Shown in pieces: positions 46,869 to 59,446 of a stretch of 64,000 nucleotides of DNA. Source of the DNA: Siphonodentalium dalli (Eukaryota; Mollusca; Scaphopoda; Gadilida; Siphonodentaliidae); NCBI GenBank assembly GCA_032622095.1, contig CP136061.1:235183815-235247814 (forward strand). The letters are read 5' to 3'. The notes beneath the pieces are model-generated. The model made no database searches. It was given only the letters and a program-made list of their open reading frames with translations, and was not told the origin of the DNA. How positions within the stretch are numbered: the first letter of the stretch is position 1; the number at the start of each line of letters is the position of its first letter. A program made the position numbers and the translations under genes.

Positions 46869-48569
46869 TGAAAGAAGCGGTTGGTTCGATCACGTTGCAA
46901 GTACAAGAACAAGACCAGTAAACATTAGCCGGATGTGTACCAGTGGATTAATCAAAGTCCACGTGACTGTTTAAGAACAATATGTCATACCAGTATGACA
47001 ATATAGAAGAAATATAAAGAATACTGATTATGATGACAAAATCAAGCCAAAAAATATGAGTTAGATATATATGCTTAACCAGGGACCAGCTTAGAGATTT
47101 CAAATTGTTAGAAGTTACGTCGTCCTGTTTCATTATTAGGGAGAAGTGGACTGATATCAGAGTGAAGTCAATAAAAAGATTGAAGTTCAATTTACAGCCC
47201 AAAATTCATATCACCCAATAAGTATTACACAATACAAGAACCTATGTGTAATACTAGGTTAAGGACTAAATACACCATTATAGTCAGTAAATACACTTTT
47301 CCAAACCAAAAATGAGAAACAATTTTATCGTATAAAGACAAAATTACTGTGAGACTATTTCAAGGTCTAAAGGTTTTGGATATTAACAATACAAGAACTG
47401 GAGCAAAGGCAAGCATCACGTGTGAATAATTGGGGAAGTCCCCGTAAAAGTCTTGTATCTGATGGGAGTTTCAGTTCTTAGTCGTTTGATAAATATGATA
47501 CGCGTGCATGTATATTAATCACCATATTTTGCGAGACTGTATATATATCAAGTAGGGCATAACCGCGTCATCATTTTGTTTTGAAGATGTAGGTTTATGC
47601 ATGCTCCAAATAATCTTTATAATTCAATAGTTAAATAGACATAATCGAAATTAAGTCGAAATAAATAACACCACACCTGTATAGGCTCCTGAGTTGAGAA
47701 CATCAACACGTGTATGCGTGTATAACTAGTTGGGTTGAAATTATTAACTCAGACTGTATGACCACAGTGTCTCCAGAGCTGTGCACCTTACGCCGGAAAT
47801 AGTGTAATGTGCGCCTATGATTTACAATCACTGACACATCGAATATTTTAATCGATTAATCGCTTTTCACGTGAATAATAGCTTGTAGATATGTTTGTCC
47901 ACATACACATATAATAGTCTATTCAACACAACGTTCCACAATGTATGTAACTGATTGGCATATCCATCATATTTACCATATGGTTCGGTGTAAACTTAGA
48001 TTATTAATTTTCCTATGCTTAACTTAGATTTATTCAAAACTCTCCAAATTGTACATCGAATAGAGGAGCAGCCAAATCCAAAAAAGGCCTTAGTCTTTGA
48101 GATACCCCTACTCTTGGTAGAACAAATTGAAACCAACTTTTTTCTGGTAGGTAAATCTATATTGTTTACGAAAATGATTATTGGCCTTGTCGGAACGTGT
48201 GGAAGCTCCGTTTGTGAAGGTACCCTACCAAACAAATAGCCTAGTTTCAGTGGTTGACCAGCAATAGACAATTGGTTAAAAGACAATCAAATCACAATAA
48301 ACAGAAGGTTGTATTTATTATGTGGCACATGGTGATGCTAGATCGGAAATTTCTTATTTTGTTCTGGTCTGTTTGAGATTTTCACTACGTCATTGTAGAA
48401 AAGGCAACGTTCTGCATAAAAAAGCATGACAATTCATAGAAACTGTCGCCCGCCAACTGTATACAAAACTGAGACGCTGAACCTAGCCCATCTTATCATA
48501 TATTTTTTGGAAGAGTTGTGTATTTGCTACCTGGGGGAATAAACTGTATTGTCATGAACCTACATCTTG
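46869..48569. other. no gene or repeat recognised
   Basis: Open frames around 48000-48290 overlap on both strands and lack a domain. Confidence 0.4.
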
Positions 48570-49740
48570 TTAAATGACAGGGAAAAACTTAACCCTCCCC
48601 AATGTCATAAATTCGAAATTTAGCCATCGCCGGGGATTGGATCCAAGAATGATAGAATGATGTAGGACACATATAACAAGGGCAAAATACGAACATTCCA
48701 TCCATATTCACCATTAGAAAAGTATCAAAAACCATGATGGGATCCAATATGGCATTGAGTTTTAATTTTAAGACTTAGTGAAGCGACATACGAAAAATCC
48801 AGAAACAGAACGTCCCCAGTGGTAAAACATATTATTGCAATGACCATATAGAATAAAATTTCATATCATAACATTAGTTTCACCACTAATACATCTTATC
48901 AATTGGTAAAATAATAGGCAAAAATTTATTCCGCCGTTTAATTTAATAAAATTCGAACTAAAGTTATCACCTGCGAATGGAACCACGAGTGACGCGCAGT
49001 TTTTTGTTTTATTTAATGTAGAATACACATACGAATTGACAAGAGAAAATTGTCGTCCAGATTTGTTATTAGAAGACTATCATAATCCAAGATGACGTTC
49101 AATATGGCGGCCAATTTTAATTTTAAAACTTAATGAATGGGCATACGGCAAATGAAGAAAAGGATCATCCCAAGTGGTATATTATATATCATTGTACTGA
49201 CTACATAGAATATTTCATATCAAACATTAGATTCACCATTAATTCATATTATCAATAGATGAAGTAATAGACAAAAGAACTTAACCACTCCTACAGTCAC
49301 AAATGCGCCACTGAGGATTGTAGTACAGGCCAAAAAGAATTGAGCATACAGTTTGGAAATTATTTGTGATGAATACGATAAAGAATTAAACATGTCACAT
49401 CCACTTTGGCGCCATAATGGCGGCCAACATGGCAGTTGAGTTTAATGCCAACACTTTGTGAACAACTAATATGATATGCAGGCAAAGAATGGTTCATATA
49501 GTATTACTTATAGCGATATATTAGCTAGAGTGTGTTTCGTTATTAAATGGCAATTTATTGTTTGCGTGATGGAGATAAAAATATGGTGGTCAAGTATATA
49601 AATCAGATGAGCTTTGTCATGTTTCAAATTTAGAACACTCCGTGAAAACAAATACGGGAAAAGGGACAAATGACTTCTCCAGTGGTATATATTATGGCGA
49701 TTCATTACATTCATTTCATTATATATGAAATAGTAGTGCT
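48570..49740 (+). repeat. diverged tandem repeat family, three units, forward orientation
   Basis: Three units of roughly 400 bp each share a TTAACC(C/A)CTCC and GTCATAAAT/GTCACAAAT start, an A-rich stretch, ATGGCGGCC or ATATGGC, TTTAATTTTAA(A/G)ACTTA, and ATAGAATA..TTTCATATCA words. The first unit begins AAAAACTTAACCCTCCCC and has GCCGGGGATTGGATCC. The same start occurs inverted at 52980-53195. Confidence 0.65.
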
Positions 49741-51339
49741 GTCATTAACATATATTTTAATTTGCGAATAATAAACACAAAACTCAACATTCCTCGTCTA
49801 TAAAGTTAAAACATTGCGCACAAAGGTACCTCTGGGAATCGTAACCAAGAATAAAACAACAAATGCGCAGTTGTAGATGTCATTTTGTGTGACAAAAGTA
49901 TGTGATCCCCACACTCGGTATCAGAGGGATATTAAAATACATCCCTAACATAGATGTCTTTTCATATTGCGAAGAAGTAAAACAGCCAGAGAATAGACGT
50001 TCTTTTGTGATGCGTTGCGCTGGATTTGTTGTGCCAGAAGTCTTCGACAACCGTTCAAATGGTTTGTTTGTTCGCTCTAGTGCCGGTAGTTGATCGTAGG
50101 TATCACATGATAAGTTAACTTTTCAATAATAATATTTTGGAATGGAATAGCATCGACATTTATTTACCTACACATACATGTAGATGAGCAATATTTTCTT
50201 TTCCCAATCATAAGTGCTACATGGTTCTGATAGCCAACCATTAAAATATCATTCATTCACTAAAGGTCAAACATGACTCCAGTGACGATATGTTTATAGA
50301 GACATAGAGACAGGATCTGAGAAATACAACTCTAATTCCCACATTTGCATTGAATAAGAGTCACACAATGTGAATCTATGCATTTACATCAATTGCGCAC
50401 TTGAACGAGTCACTTCCATGTTTTCTGGAGAAACACAAAGGACACTATTGCGTAAATAAGAACACAACACTATATGCCAGTGATTTTGAGTTAATCACAT
50501 CACTCTGACTTGCATTCAGTTTTTTTTAATATATTTTTTATTAGAAAATAATCATAATATGACAAATAATAATCACAACGAAGGGTATCCGTTTGCCTCA
50601 CTCAACAACAAAAAATTATGCTATCATTCACTTTCCCACATTCTCTTGCACTCATATTCACTCACCCATTAACTATTTAAAACAATGAACATAGCAAAAA
50701 AATTACGTTTCAATTCAGTAAACGTATTTTATTTTATTATCTTACACTCAGTTACATCAATGACGAATGTGTTATGAATCCCGATCAGCAACACTGATAT
50801 GAGGTCCATGTTAAGTGAAAATAACTTTCGAATATCTGTGCACGTTTGGGGGTAGGTGGTTTATGTGTGCACTGAGTATATTGATTCTGCGGTATGGTCC
50901 GTTCTGTCTTTCCGCCACCAAAAGCATACAATGTCGTGATTCAAAAGAGCATGTTAAGGAGGACTGTACATTCTAGACTATCATAATATATTATTGAACA
51001 ATACAACATAACTTTGTACCGCATAAAATTCATAATTATTTGTTACGGTTTATGACCATGATCTATTACTGCCAGATGTCTACATATTGTTAATGCTTTA
51101 CTGACTTAGCGTCTTAAAAAACATCAAATGTGTCAAACAATAGTCAAAATGCCCAATGGAGATCGATATACGATTATTCTATTTATTTGACACATCTGTA
51201 TCGCCCGGCTGCCGTTGGTGTAATTAAGCAAATTAAAGTACTTATGTCATTCTCGGAATTTCGCTAAGTGTTTTTGTTTTGGTTGATTTGTCTTTCTCCA
51301 AATATATGATAAAAAGTTCCTGATAATTGCTAAACAAAA
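49741..51339. other. no gene or repeat recognised
   Basis: A 63-codon plus frame at 49902-50093 has no recognisable domain. Confidence 0.4.
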
Positions 51340-51500
51340 CAACCTAAGTATTCAACAAATGCAAATTAAAATTGAAACCATATTGGACGCCATCTTGGAA
51401 TTCATACTCTTCTAATAGTGAATATGGATTGAAATTCATGCCTGTCACTTCGTATGTGTGTTCTACATTAAATAAAACATAATACTGCGCATCATGTTAT
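51340..51500 (-). repeat. inverted partial copy of the 48.6-kb repeat family
   Basis: Contains CATATTGGACGCCATCTTGG, ATACTCTTCTAAT and ATGTGTGTTCTACATTAAAT. These are also present at 52990-53105 and, complemented, at 48670-48760. Confidence 0.7.
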
Positions 51501-51879
51501 CATCCGTACTTCCAGTCCCAGGCGTTAACTTAATTTCGAATTTTATAAAATTGGATGGTGGCAGGGGGCGGGTAGTAAAAAATTTGCAGGAACGTATGCC
51601 ATTTTTGGCATCTGGCATTTTCGGGGATCCACCACCCCCAAACCTGCATACACAAAAAAATTTTAGTCCCAATTTTTTGACACCCACCCCCAAATTTCAC
51701 TAAAATTGGTCTAAAATCGCATAAAACTCTACTGATATCACTCATATGAGTGGGGAATTATCTTAATTAGTTCAAATAACAGTTTAACCTGTTTCAGAAG
51801 CTGTTTTAATTGAGAAAAAAAAGGTTTCAGAAATTGCTGATCATCTGTAAACCTAGGTCATTGTGCAGAATGCAAAAAA

Positions 51880-52330
51880 TGTCATAATTTCTAACTATTT
51901 CCTGATTAGTTTGTCAACCAGCCCATTATCTAACATATTCCATACCACTTATGTTCGTCTACTTGAGCAACTTACTTCTATTATACTAAACTAGCTGAAA
52001 CAGGCTCCTCCTTTTTGGGAGCCTATATTCAGCATCAGAGATACCTGTGGGACTTCGAACACATTTTGATCTTAGACAGAGCCTTCATTTAGCGGTGGCC
52101 CCTTTGTGCGCTTCAAGCACATTTGGTCATTGAAACATTTTGATTTATATATATTGTTTTTATATTTTTGTTTAAGAGTGAATTCCTTGCTCAATTTAGC
52201 AAAACCAATTTTATTTTATTTTGTTTAATTAAAAATTTTGAAAAACTAATACCATTATAATATCCGCCAGGGTACCCTGAGTCACCACACCAAAATTGGT
52301 TGAACTTGGTCCAGGGGTCTGAGAGAGAAA

Positions 52331-52380
<50 letters not shown>

Positions 52381-52925
52381 ACAAGCAGTCACAGCACTAT
52401 ACCAGACTTGGATACTTTAGGTCTTGTGAGAGATCATCTGAGTTGAAAGACATGTAAATGAGTCACTGATTGGCTTGATGCACTGATGACAGATAGTTTC
52501 TACCCATTGATAGTGACATTAATGTTTGAGACAGTTGCTCGCTCTTTTCCCGTGCACACAATGATCTAGGTATTAGTTACATCAGGACAAGTTTACTTAT
52601 ATATGCATCGTCATTGTACAGAATACACACAATTCCATAATTTCTAACAATTTACCGATTAGTCTGTCAGCAGCCCGTTATCTAGCATTATGCCTTATGC
52701 ACTTATGCCAGACTTGGATATTTTAGGTGTTGTGAGAGTAACCGATCATGAGTTGATAGACATGCAAATATTTCACTGATTGGCTTGAAGCACCGATGAA
52801 CATTGTGATTACAGTTATATTCTAGCCATTGATAGTCACATTAATGTTTGAGACAGTTGCCCGTTCTTTTTCCATGCACACAATGATCTAGGCTTTAGTT
52901 ACATCAAGACAAGTTTATTTAAGTT
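51880..52925 (+). repeat. duplicated block with (TA)n(TG)n microsatellite
   Basis: 52405-52600 and 52710-52925 are direct copies (AGACTTGGATA, TCACTGATTGGCTTGA, CATTAATGTTTGAGACAGTT, CACACAATGATCTAGG). An earlier copy of the upstream module occurs at 51880-51960 and 52615-52705 (ATAATTTCTAAC, GATTAGT, CAGCCC). A pure TA tract at 52331-52368 followed by TG repeats lies between them. Confidence 0.8.
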
Positions 52926-52929
52926 GTAC

Positions 52930-53200
52930 TTTTCTCGAAGCTTCTTTCCGAAGGGTGTCGGGAAGGAAATTTGACAAGTCTTAAAATAAAATATGACCGC
53001 CATATTGGATGCCATCTTGGATTTTGATACTCTTCTAATTGTGAAAATGGTTTGTAATTCGAATTTTACACTTGTTATGTGTGTTCTACACTAAATAAAA
53101 GCAAATACTACGCATTATTCTATCATTCTGGGATCCAATCCCCGGCAATGGGTATATTTCGCATTTTATGACATTGGGTAGGGTTAAGTTTTTGCCTATT
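52930..53200 (-). repeat. inverted copy of the 48.6-kb repeat family (fuller)
   Basis: On the minus strand it reads AAAAACTTAACCCTACCCAA, TGCCGGGGATTGGATCCCAG and AATGATAGAATAATG, then GAGTATCAAAATCCAAGATG. It matches 48580-48770 base for base over long stretches, so the two copies face each other about 4.6 kb apart. Confidence 0.8.
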
Positions 53201-53889
53201 ATGGCAATATTTGTCGGGAAAGGATACTAGAATTAATACCTTCCGATAGCAAATACTCGAATATTTCCAAACATATATGAGAAGATAAGCTACGTCCAGC
53301 ATGTAGGTTTTGTAGAGTTGATGGGCGACAATTTCTCTGAATTTTCATGATTTTTTTTACGCAGAACATATTCTCTACCATGACGTCGTGAAATCTCAAA
53401 CAAACAAGAACAAATAAGAACGTTCAGATCTAATATCACCATGTACCCCATAATAACAAATAGAACTTTTTTTTTTTTTTTTTTGCAATGCAGTTTGTAG
53501 TCCTTTTTTCTGAAGAGGTTTACTGATATGTTTCTTCTTGGCTGGTGTTTGTCTTTTATATCCCCTTGTTTTAAGTTTTATCTCTTCTTCTCTCATCAAT
53601 TGGTCTTTTGGCTTGTTCATTTGGAGGAATAAACATATCTGTCTTATTATGATCAGTTCTTTATATCTTATAACCCACGAATCTCGATTTGGTATATAAG
53701 ATTTTTTATTCATGTTTGAAATGTGTCATCATCATGGGATCTTCTAGGAATGAGTCATCTTCGTTCTTTTCATCTTTTATATTCATACTAAGTTGTGAAA
53801 TTTCATTGAAACATACTGGAATATATGCTATATTTCCAAGATCCATTTGTCAAACATCTATTGTCATGTACACTAATTGAATATATTGA

Positions 53890-55520
53890 GAGTTGCGCAG
53901 ATAGGTAATTCGATATAATAGCTTTCGAAAGGTATTTCAATTCAAGAAGAGCTACTTTCCATGATCCTTCTAAAATAAGTGTTTTTTTGGCGGCACTGCG
54001 AATTGATACGGTTTATCATTCAGAAATATAGTACTGTGTACTTTGTACATACATGAATATATCCATTTGCTCACTGATGACTTGCAACTTTTATATCCTC
54101 TTCGTCCACCCTACTGGCATATTTCACAGGCCATCCATCCGATTTTACCATATATTGTGTCTTACCATTTTGTTTCTCTTTTTAAATTTTTTTTCTATAA
54201 TCCGCATAGCGGTTTCATCTTTTTCAAATTTTTGAAGCCAATGTTCATAAAAGTACACTTTATATCATCGCAATTATAATTTTGAATTTTATATAGTGGT
54301 ATATTTTATCATATGCACGTGTAAATGGATGTTTTAGAAATGAAATTCTGACCTTGTCATTAATATTAAATTCTAATAACATTTGTTTCATTATTTTTTT
54401 CCCTTTTTAATGTACATATATGCCTGCATATTTGCTTCATTTTCCTTATTTATTTCCTATGGAGATCAATAATTTAGTGATGAATGTGGTGTTTTGCTAT
54501 ATCTTTGTTTTGGTTATGATCACTTCAGGAAGAAATTCAATATATCTATATGTTCTTTATCTATTTTGTATTAATAGTTTTATTAACGCATTCCACAACA
54601 GTTGCATGTACCTCATTGTCAGTGGTAAAGAACTTTATACTCTGTTGTATATATTTGTACATTGCACCATTTTTAAATTCACTGCCTTTATCACTTCTTA
54701 AAGTCTTCGGACGTTGTTGAGTATTTTTCAAAATATTTTTTAACCCATTTAGTATTGATTTTTTTTTATTTAATAGGACAACAGAATAGATATTTAGAAA
54801 AGACATCGATTCCTATTAGTAAATATTGAATTCCATCATTATATTGTGATACATTATACATAGATAAGAGGTATGTTTCCCATAACGCATAAATTCCTGA
54901 CATGACCATTATCAATCTATGACATTTTCTCTGCACTAAACACTTCTCTGTCTAAACGGTGATAGTCCTGAGTATTCAACCATTGTTGTCGATATTTGTG
55001 TGAAATTTTGGGGGCGTAAGCATGTTTCAGAACTTTGTAAAGCTTCGATTTGCCTCCATATTTGCTGGATTTGAAACATTATTATAATAGCTTTGGTGGA
55101 ATTCATTTATGGAGTCCATTGTTGTATTTTCATCCATTTCAGTTCAATAGTTCACAAAACGTCCTTCATTCAAATTTGTTTTTTATATTTTATTCAATTT
55201 TTAAGATTAAGTCCATTTATTTTTTTTCCCTCCAATTGTCATTGAATTTCCCTTCCGTAATCCAGTGTGAGTCCTCCATAAATGTGAGCATTGGCATATT
55301 GGAATTGTATGGAAATGATCCAATCATGTTTTGTAAATTCACTTGTTCGGAGGGTTCATCGAAGTAGTAATCCACTTTTTCTTGAAATTATGTCAGTATA
55401 CAGTCATGATCTGTTTGAATGCATTTGTCGAATAGACATCCAAAACAATCACGCTCTGAAAGTATTTTGATTTTATCACATAAAATATCCAGATGGTCAA
55501 CTAGTTCTCTTTGGATTTGA
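53890..55520 (-). pseudogene. Polinton/Maverick-like integrase relic with flanking gene fragments
   Basis: On the minus strand, read from 55520 downwards, the fragments are: a cysteine/histidine motif segment with ERDCFGC and QTDHDCIL (55394-55460); a short segment with FMEDSHWITEGKF (about 55240-55300); an N-terminal integrase-type segment, YGGKSKLYKVLKHAY and ISHKYRQQWLNTQDY (54940-55070); then the rve core with LIGIDVFSKY, TLRSDKGSEFKN and NEVHATVVECVNKT (54565-54850), supplying the three acidic residues D, D and E. A C-terminal NDKVRISFLKHPFTRAY follows near 54300-54380, and a further fragment FAVPPKKTLILEGSWKVALL (53940-54010). Frameshifts, stops and AT-rich gaps separate them. This integrase type is known from Polintons and the related F54H12.3-like transposon genes; no polymerase B or capsid gene is visible here. 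It is a dead, AT-drifted fragment. Confidence 0.6.
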
Positions 55521-58500
55521 AGTTATTTATCATTATGTTCAAAAACATCCACATTCTAACTGTTACAGCTCAGGTTTGAGTGAATATAGGAAACACTTGA
55601 TTTCATATCACATATAATGTTCCACTGACTATACATGTTCTTTCTATTTTTCGTGATAATAATTTAGATTTTTTATCTATGTTGATATCTATCTGATGTT
55701 CTTTATCAAAGCTTAGTTTGAATTGTTGTTGCTGGGCCTCCTGTTCCAATTGTTCTGTGCCGTTTGTATTTGATATTTGTAATATCTTTCTTTTTATATT
55801 TTTCAGTTGATGTTAGATATTGATGACATAGGTGACGTTAGAGTGTGTTGATACAATCAAAGAAAGATGATAAAGAATAACAATTAAAAATGATTGTTTA
55901 TTTATTTTGTATGTGTTTTTTCCATTTATATATCTCCTTATATGACCCATTTATTATAGACAGATATCTCACATGTACCTACCAGTAAATAGCCTCCCCT
56001 TTCTTACTGTTCTATAGATGAAAATATTAGTGCATCTTTTGTTTTATAAGGTGTTAACTTTTAGTTATCAACTTATATGAAGTATCTGTTGTATCCATTA
56101 TGACATATATACCCACACGTTTCTATTTTTATACCAGGAAATAACCTTCCTCTTTAACTAATTGTATAGATAACAGGTATATGGATCTTGTGTTCTATAT
56201 GATGGATTCCTTTCATATATACACTTAAGGATATCCTAGTTGACAGAGTTGAAATTTCTTCCAATATGGCTGCAAATTTATAAAATAGTCAGATATAATT
56301 CACTATAAGGTTTGCAAAATCACCACATTGAACCAATAAAATATAATAATCATAAAACATTGATCATTTTGAAATATAAATTGTTGCCCTATGTTACAGG
56401 AATCTATAGGGAAAACAATTATGAAACAATTGTTGTTTTCAATTTTACACTTTGTTATTCGTTTCTGTAAAATTACAGCATGTTTTTAGTATACTTGTTC
56501 ACCGAAAGGTCCTATGATTTCCAATATATATAATGAGAGGGACTTCACTTTTTCGTTATGTTTCATGTGTCATAAATTCACCATGTAAAATGACGTCATA
56601 TCCGCTCGATGTGCAAAATTAACAACACTCGAAAAATAGGGAAGTTAATTTTTTAGTTAACAGGTACTAAAATCTGAAAATATATAATGACCACCTATTG
56701 GCCTATTTAAGTACTTTATGGCCAAAACTAACCTTAGAACATCGTGGATTTAAATGACTATTTTCTAGAATAGAGATATTTGAAGCAAACTTTGACAAAA
56801 TGGATTGTAAACATCACGTGACTAAAACACGGAATAACCTCTTAACGAAATTAATCACAAGTATGACATAATTCACTCTTTAAATAATTTTTGTATTTAT
56901 ACATGGCAAAACACCAAAATATGCATTATATTGACTATCTAGTACATGGTATACATATATAAACATAATTTATGAAATAATGTGTATATCTATTAAGTAT
57001 TATTTTGTTAGAGGGTAGGGATTCCAGGTCTTTCCAAAATATATTTTAGTGTCTCACGCGTTTTCCTCTTTGCAGAGCTTTGCTGGTGACAATTATTCTG
57101 ATTAAAAGCAATCAAAACAAGGTTACACACATCATACACAGTGGAAATAATCTACAACATCTGTAATTCGTGCAGGTATAGAGAACTTCGCAATCAGTTA
57201 TCCAAATTCATTTTAGTGCTGTTGTATGGTTTGATCAACTTTCTCAGAAAAAAACAAAAACAGGTCAAAATCTCGTATTGGTTTCAGTTTGATTGATGAC
57301 TAAATGAGTTCAAAATATTTGTTTAAAGATATTAGGGGTAATTATACTATAATTATGTCAAACTATAATATATGCTAGCTTCTTAGTGTTGTTTTTCAAC
57401 TGTCTGGGCTAATGTCTGTTAGAACATCTCTGAAGTATGAATGTATGCCAGGCCATTTGTGTCAAAATCCACCAGCATCACAATATATGATGCATCTGAT
57501 ATCTTAGGGAATTATTTGCTTAATTATATTATAAGGTATTAGTTTTGAGTGAGGTATTGGTGAAATAGGGGCAAAATGGACAGCACCATACATCCATGTG
57601 ATAAAGCTCACATCATTGCCAACTTGGCTTCTAATACCAAAAATTAATCCCATAAAGCAAATGGCAACATATTTGTTTTCAACTGATCGAGGGTGCCTTG
57701 ACCTCAATGGAGTTGTAGCTGAGACAGTGAGTTATTTTATAAAATGATGGTCCCTCTCCTCATCCTGGAATCCTAATCTATAAGATGCCACATTAATTAA
57801 ATATGTTTGCTTTATTGGTTTTAACTTCTGGTGATTGGCATACTTTCGCTCACTTTCCAGTTAATTTTCTCAATCAAATATATCTTAAAAATATGGATGT
57901 GATGCCAAAAAATGTTCAATCATATTCTTATGTCCCTGTGAAATTTCATGTAAATTGGAGTCATAGTCTTGCAATTGCAATTGCAATTGCCAAATCAAGT
58001 ATATACATCATCTGGGGTGTTCGAGTGAGCCATGTCTGTTTCAAGAGTTCCTAGCAAAACAATTCGTGCCTATGAAAACCCATGCTAATGTGGACAATGG
58101 ACGAAGCTAGTATGTCGGAATCAATCCGATATCCTATTTTGAAGATATGAGTATGTCAGTAGAAACAGTAGAAGTCGGTCACCAAATGAGGTCACTTCTT
58201 ATCTGAACGGAATTTCGATAACTAATGGCTAGCTCAATACAGTCCTAGTCGAAACACTAAAGTGAAACTCACCACAGAGTATACCCACACAGTATACCCT
58301 CACAGTATACCCACACATGATTTTATTTATCAATAACGAGAAATCATTTTTAAAAAACTAATATGTTCCAGAAATATATTTAGCTCAAAACAGCATGAGC
58401 TGATGATTCACCACTCTACTGTGGTCTATAGCTCTTGTAACGTTTATGTTGCGTTTACATTGGTGTATATCTGTATACGGGACTGTGTGAAGTCTTGTAT

Positions 58501-59305
58501 CGCGGATTCATCATAACATGATTACTGGTAGTGAACACGCGTTCATCAGTACACATGCAATGGGCAATTCACTACGCATTCGCGTCAGTTTAAGCCAGGC
58601 AAAAACATGAGCCACGCACTGTCAGCAGACCAAACTATTTAGTCTATGTCGAGCTGGGACATGCCTATATGGCCCACGTTGGGGGGGGTTCACATATGGA
58701 ATTTCCAACTGCATCCCTCCCCTTGAACTAGACCAATCCCTCGAGCTTTAAACTACAAGAACAATTTGGGGATGCCATGTCCCTGGTGTCGCATCAGCAT
58801 CGTTGTTCAAATATTCAGCCGAGTATACGAGAAGCAGGAAACACGACACAATTTCAGAAGTGTTGACGCCGTATAAAAAATGTGTGTCACTCCGCGATTC
58901 CTGGATTCTGGTTGCAACCCAAGTTTTGTATTTCTGATTCAACAATATGCAAACTCGTCCCAGATATTTGCTCGGCCATATACGAAGTACTTAAATGTGT
59001 CACCCTCACAAACCATCTGATGCCATGGAAAAGTTTGAATAGGTGGGTTGAACAAACACAGATTGAGCACATATACACCAAGACCCAGTAACGATTAATC
59101 AAATCCGATTCGCCTGTCGCAATGACACGTCGTCTCGGTCGTGACTTATAACGGACATGCTTTTTGCTCACACGAACGAATACCGTTTTATTTCTGTGTG
59201 CATTTCTGTATATAACCGTTACACTAGTATGTGTGTTAAACTGTACACAGATCTACACCAATGTAAAGTTGTAAATTCACCCTTACGATTGATTTCAAAA
59301 CTAAC
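55521..59305. other. long stretch without recognised genes
   Basis: AT-rich intron-like DNA 3' of the first WSC exon on the minus strand. Small features: (TTGCAA)n-like run at 57969-57990, and three AGTATACCC(A/T)CAC units at 58266-58316. Overlapping frames near 58748-59171 show no domain. Confidence 0.4.
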
Positions 59306-59446
59306 CTTTATTGAAGCACCACTGTGAGCATGTCTTAACAGAGTTTGTGTCTTTGAATTTTCGCATCGGACCTTCCAGGTCTCTATCATACTGATAATCG
59401 ATGTAGCAGCCCAAATATTGCACTGTATATTCATGTCCTATGGCAT
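59306..59446 (-). CDS. WSC domain, N-terminal half (internal exon, phase 1-1)
   Basis: A 141-bp minus-strand exon with acceptor TTTATCTTTTCAG and donor GTTAGT. It reads AIGHEYTVQYLGCYIDY, DRDLEGPMRKFKDTNSV and KTCSQWCFNK. That is the start of a WSC domain (GC followed by a D-rich, DRDL-containing stretch and the C-x3-C pair), holding three of the eight cysteines. Entry and exit are both phase 1. The exit G plus the first two bases of the exon at 41313 make glycine and give the expected GYxxAGLQ continuation, so the two exons together encode one complete domain of about 100 residues. No signal-peptide exon was found upstream within the window. The gene therefore probably begins right of 59.4 kb, possibly outside the window. 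The extracellular location is from family knowledge. Confidence 0.8.

Noticed and set aside
46875-46895. tRNA B-box-like GGTTCGATCAC
   Set aside because: No matching A box or cloverleaf could be drawn around it.
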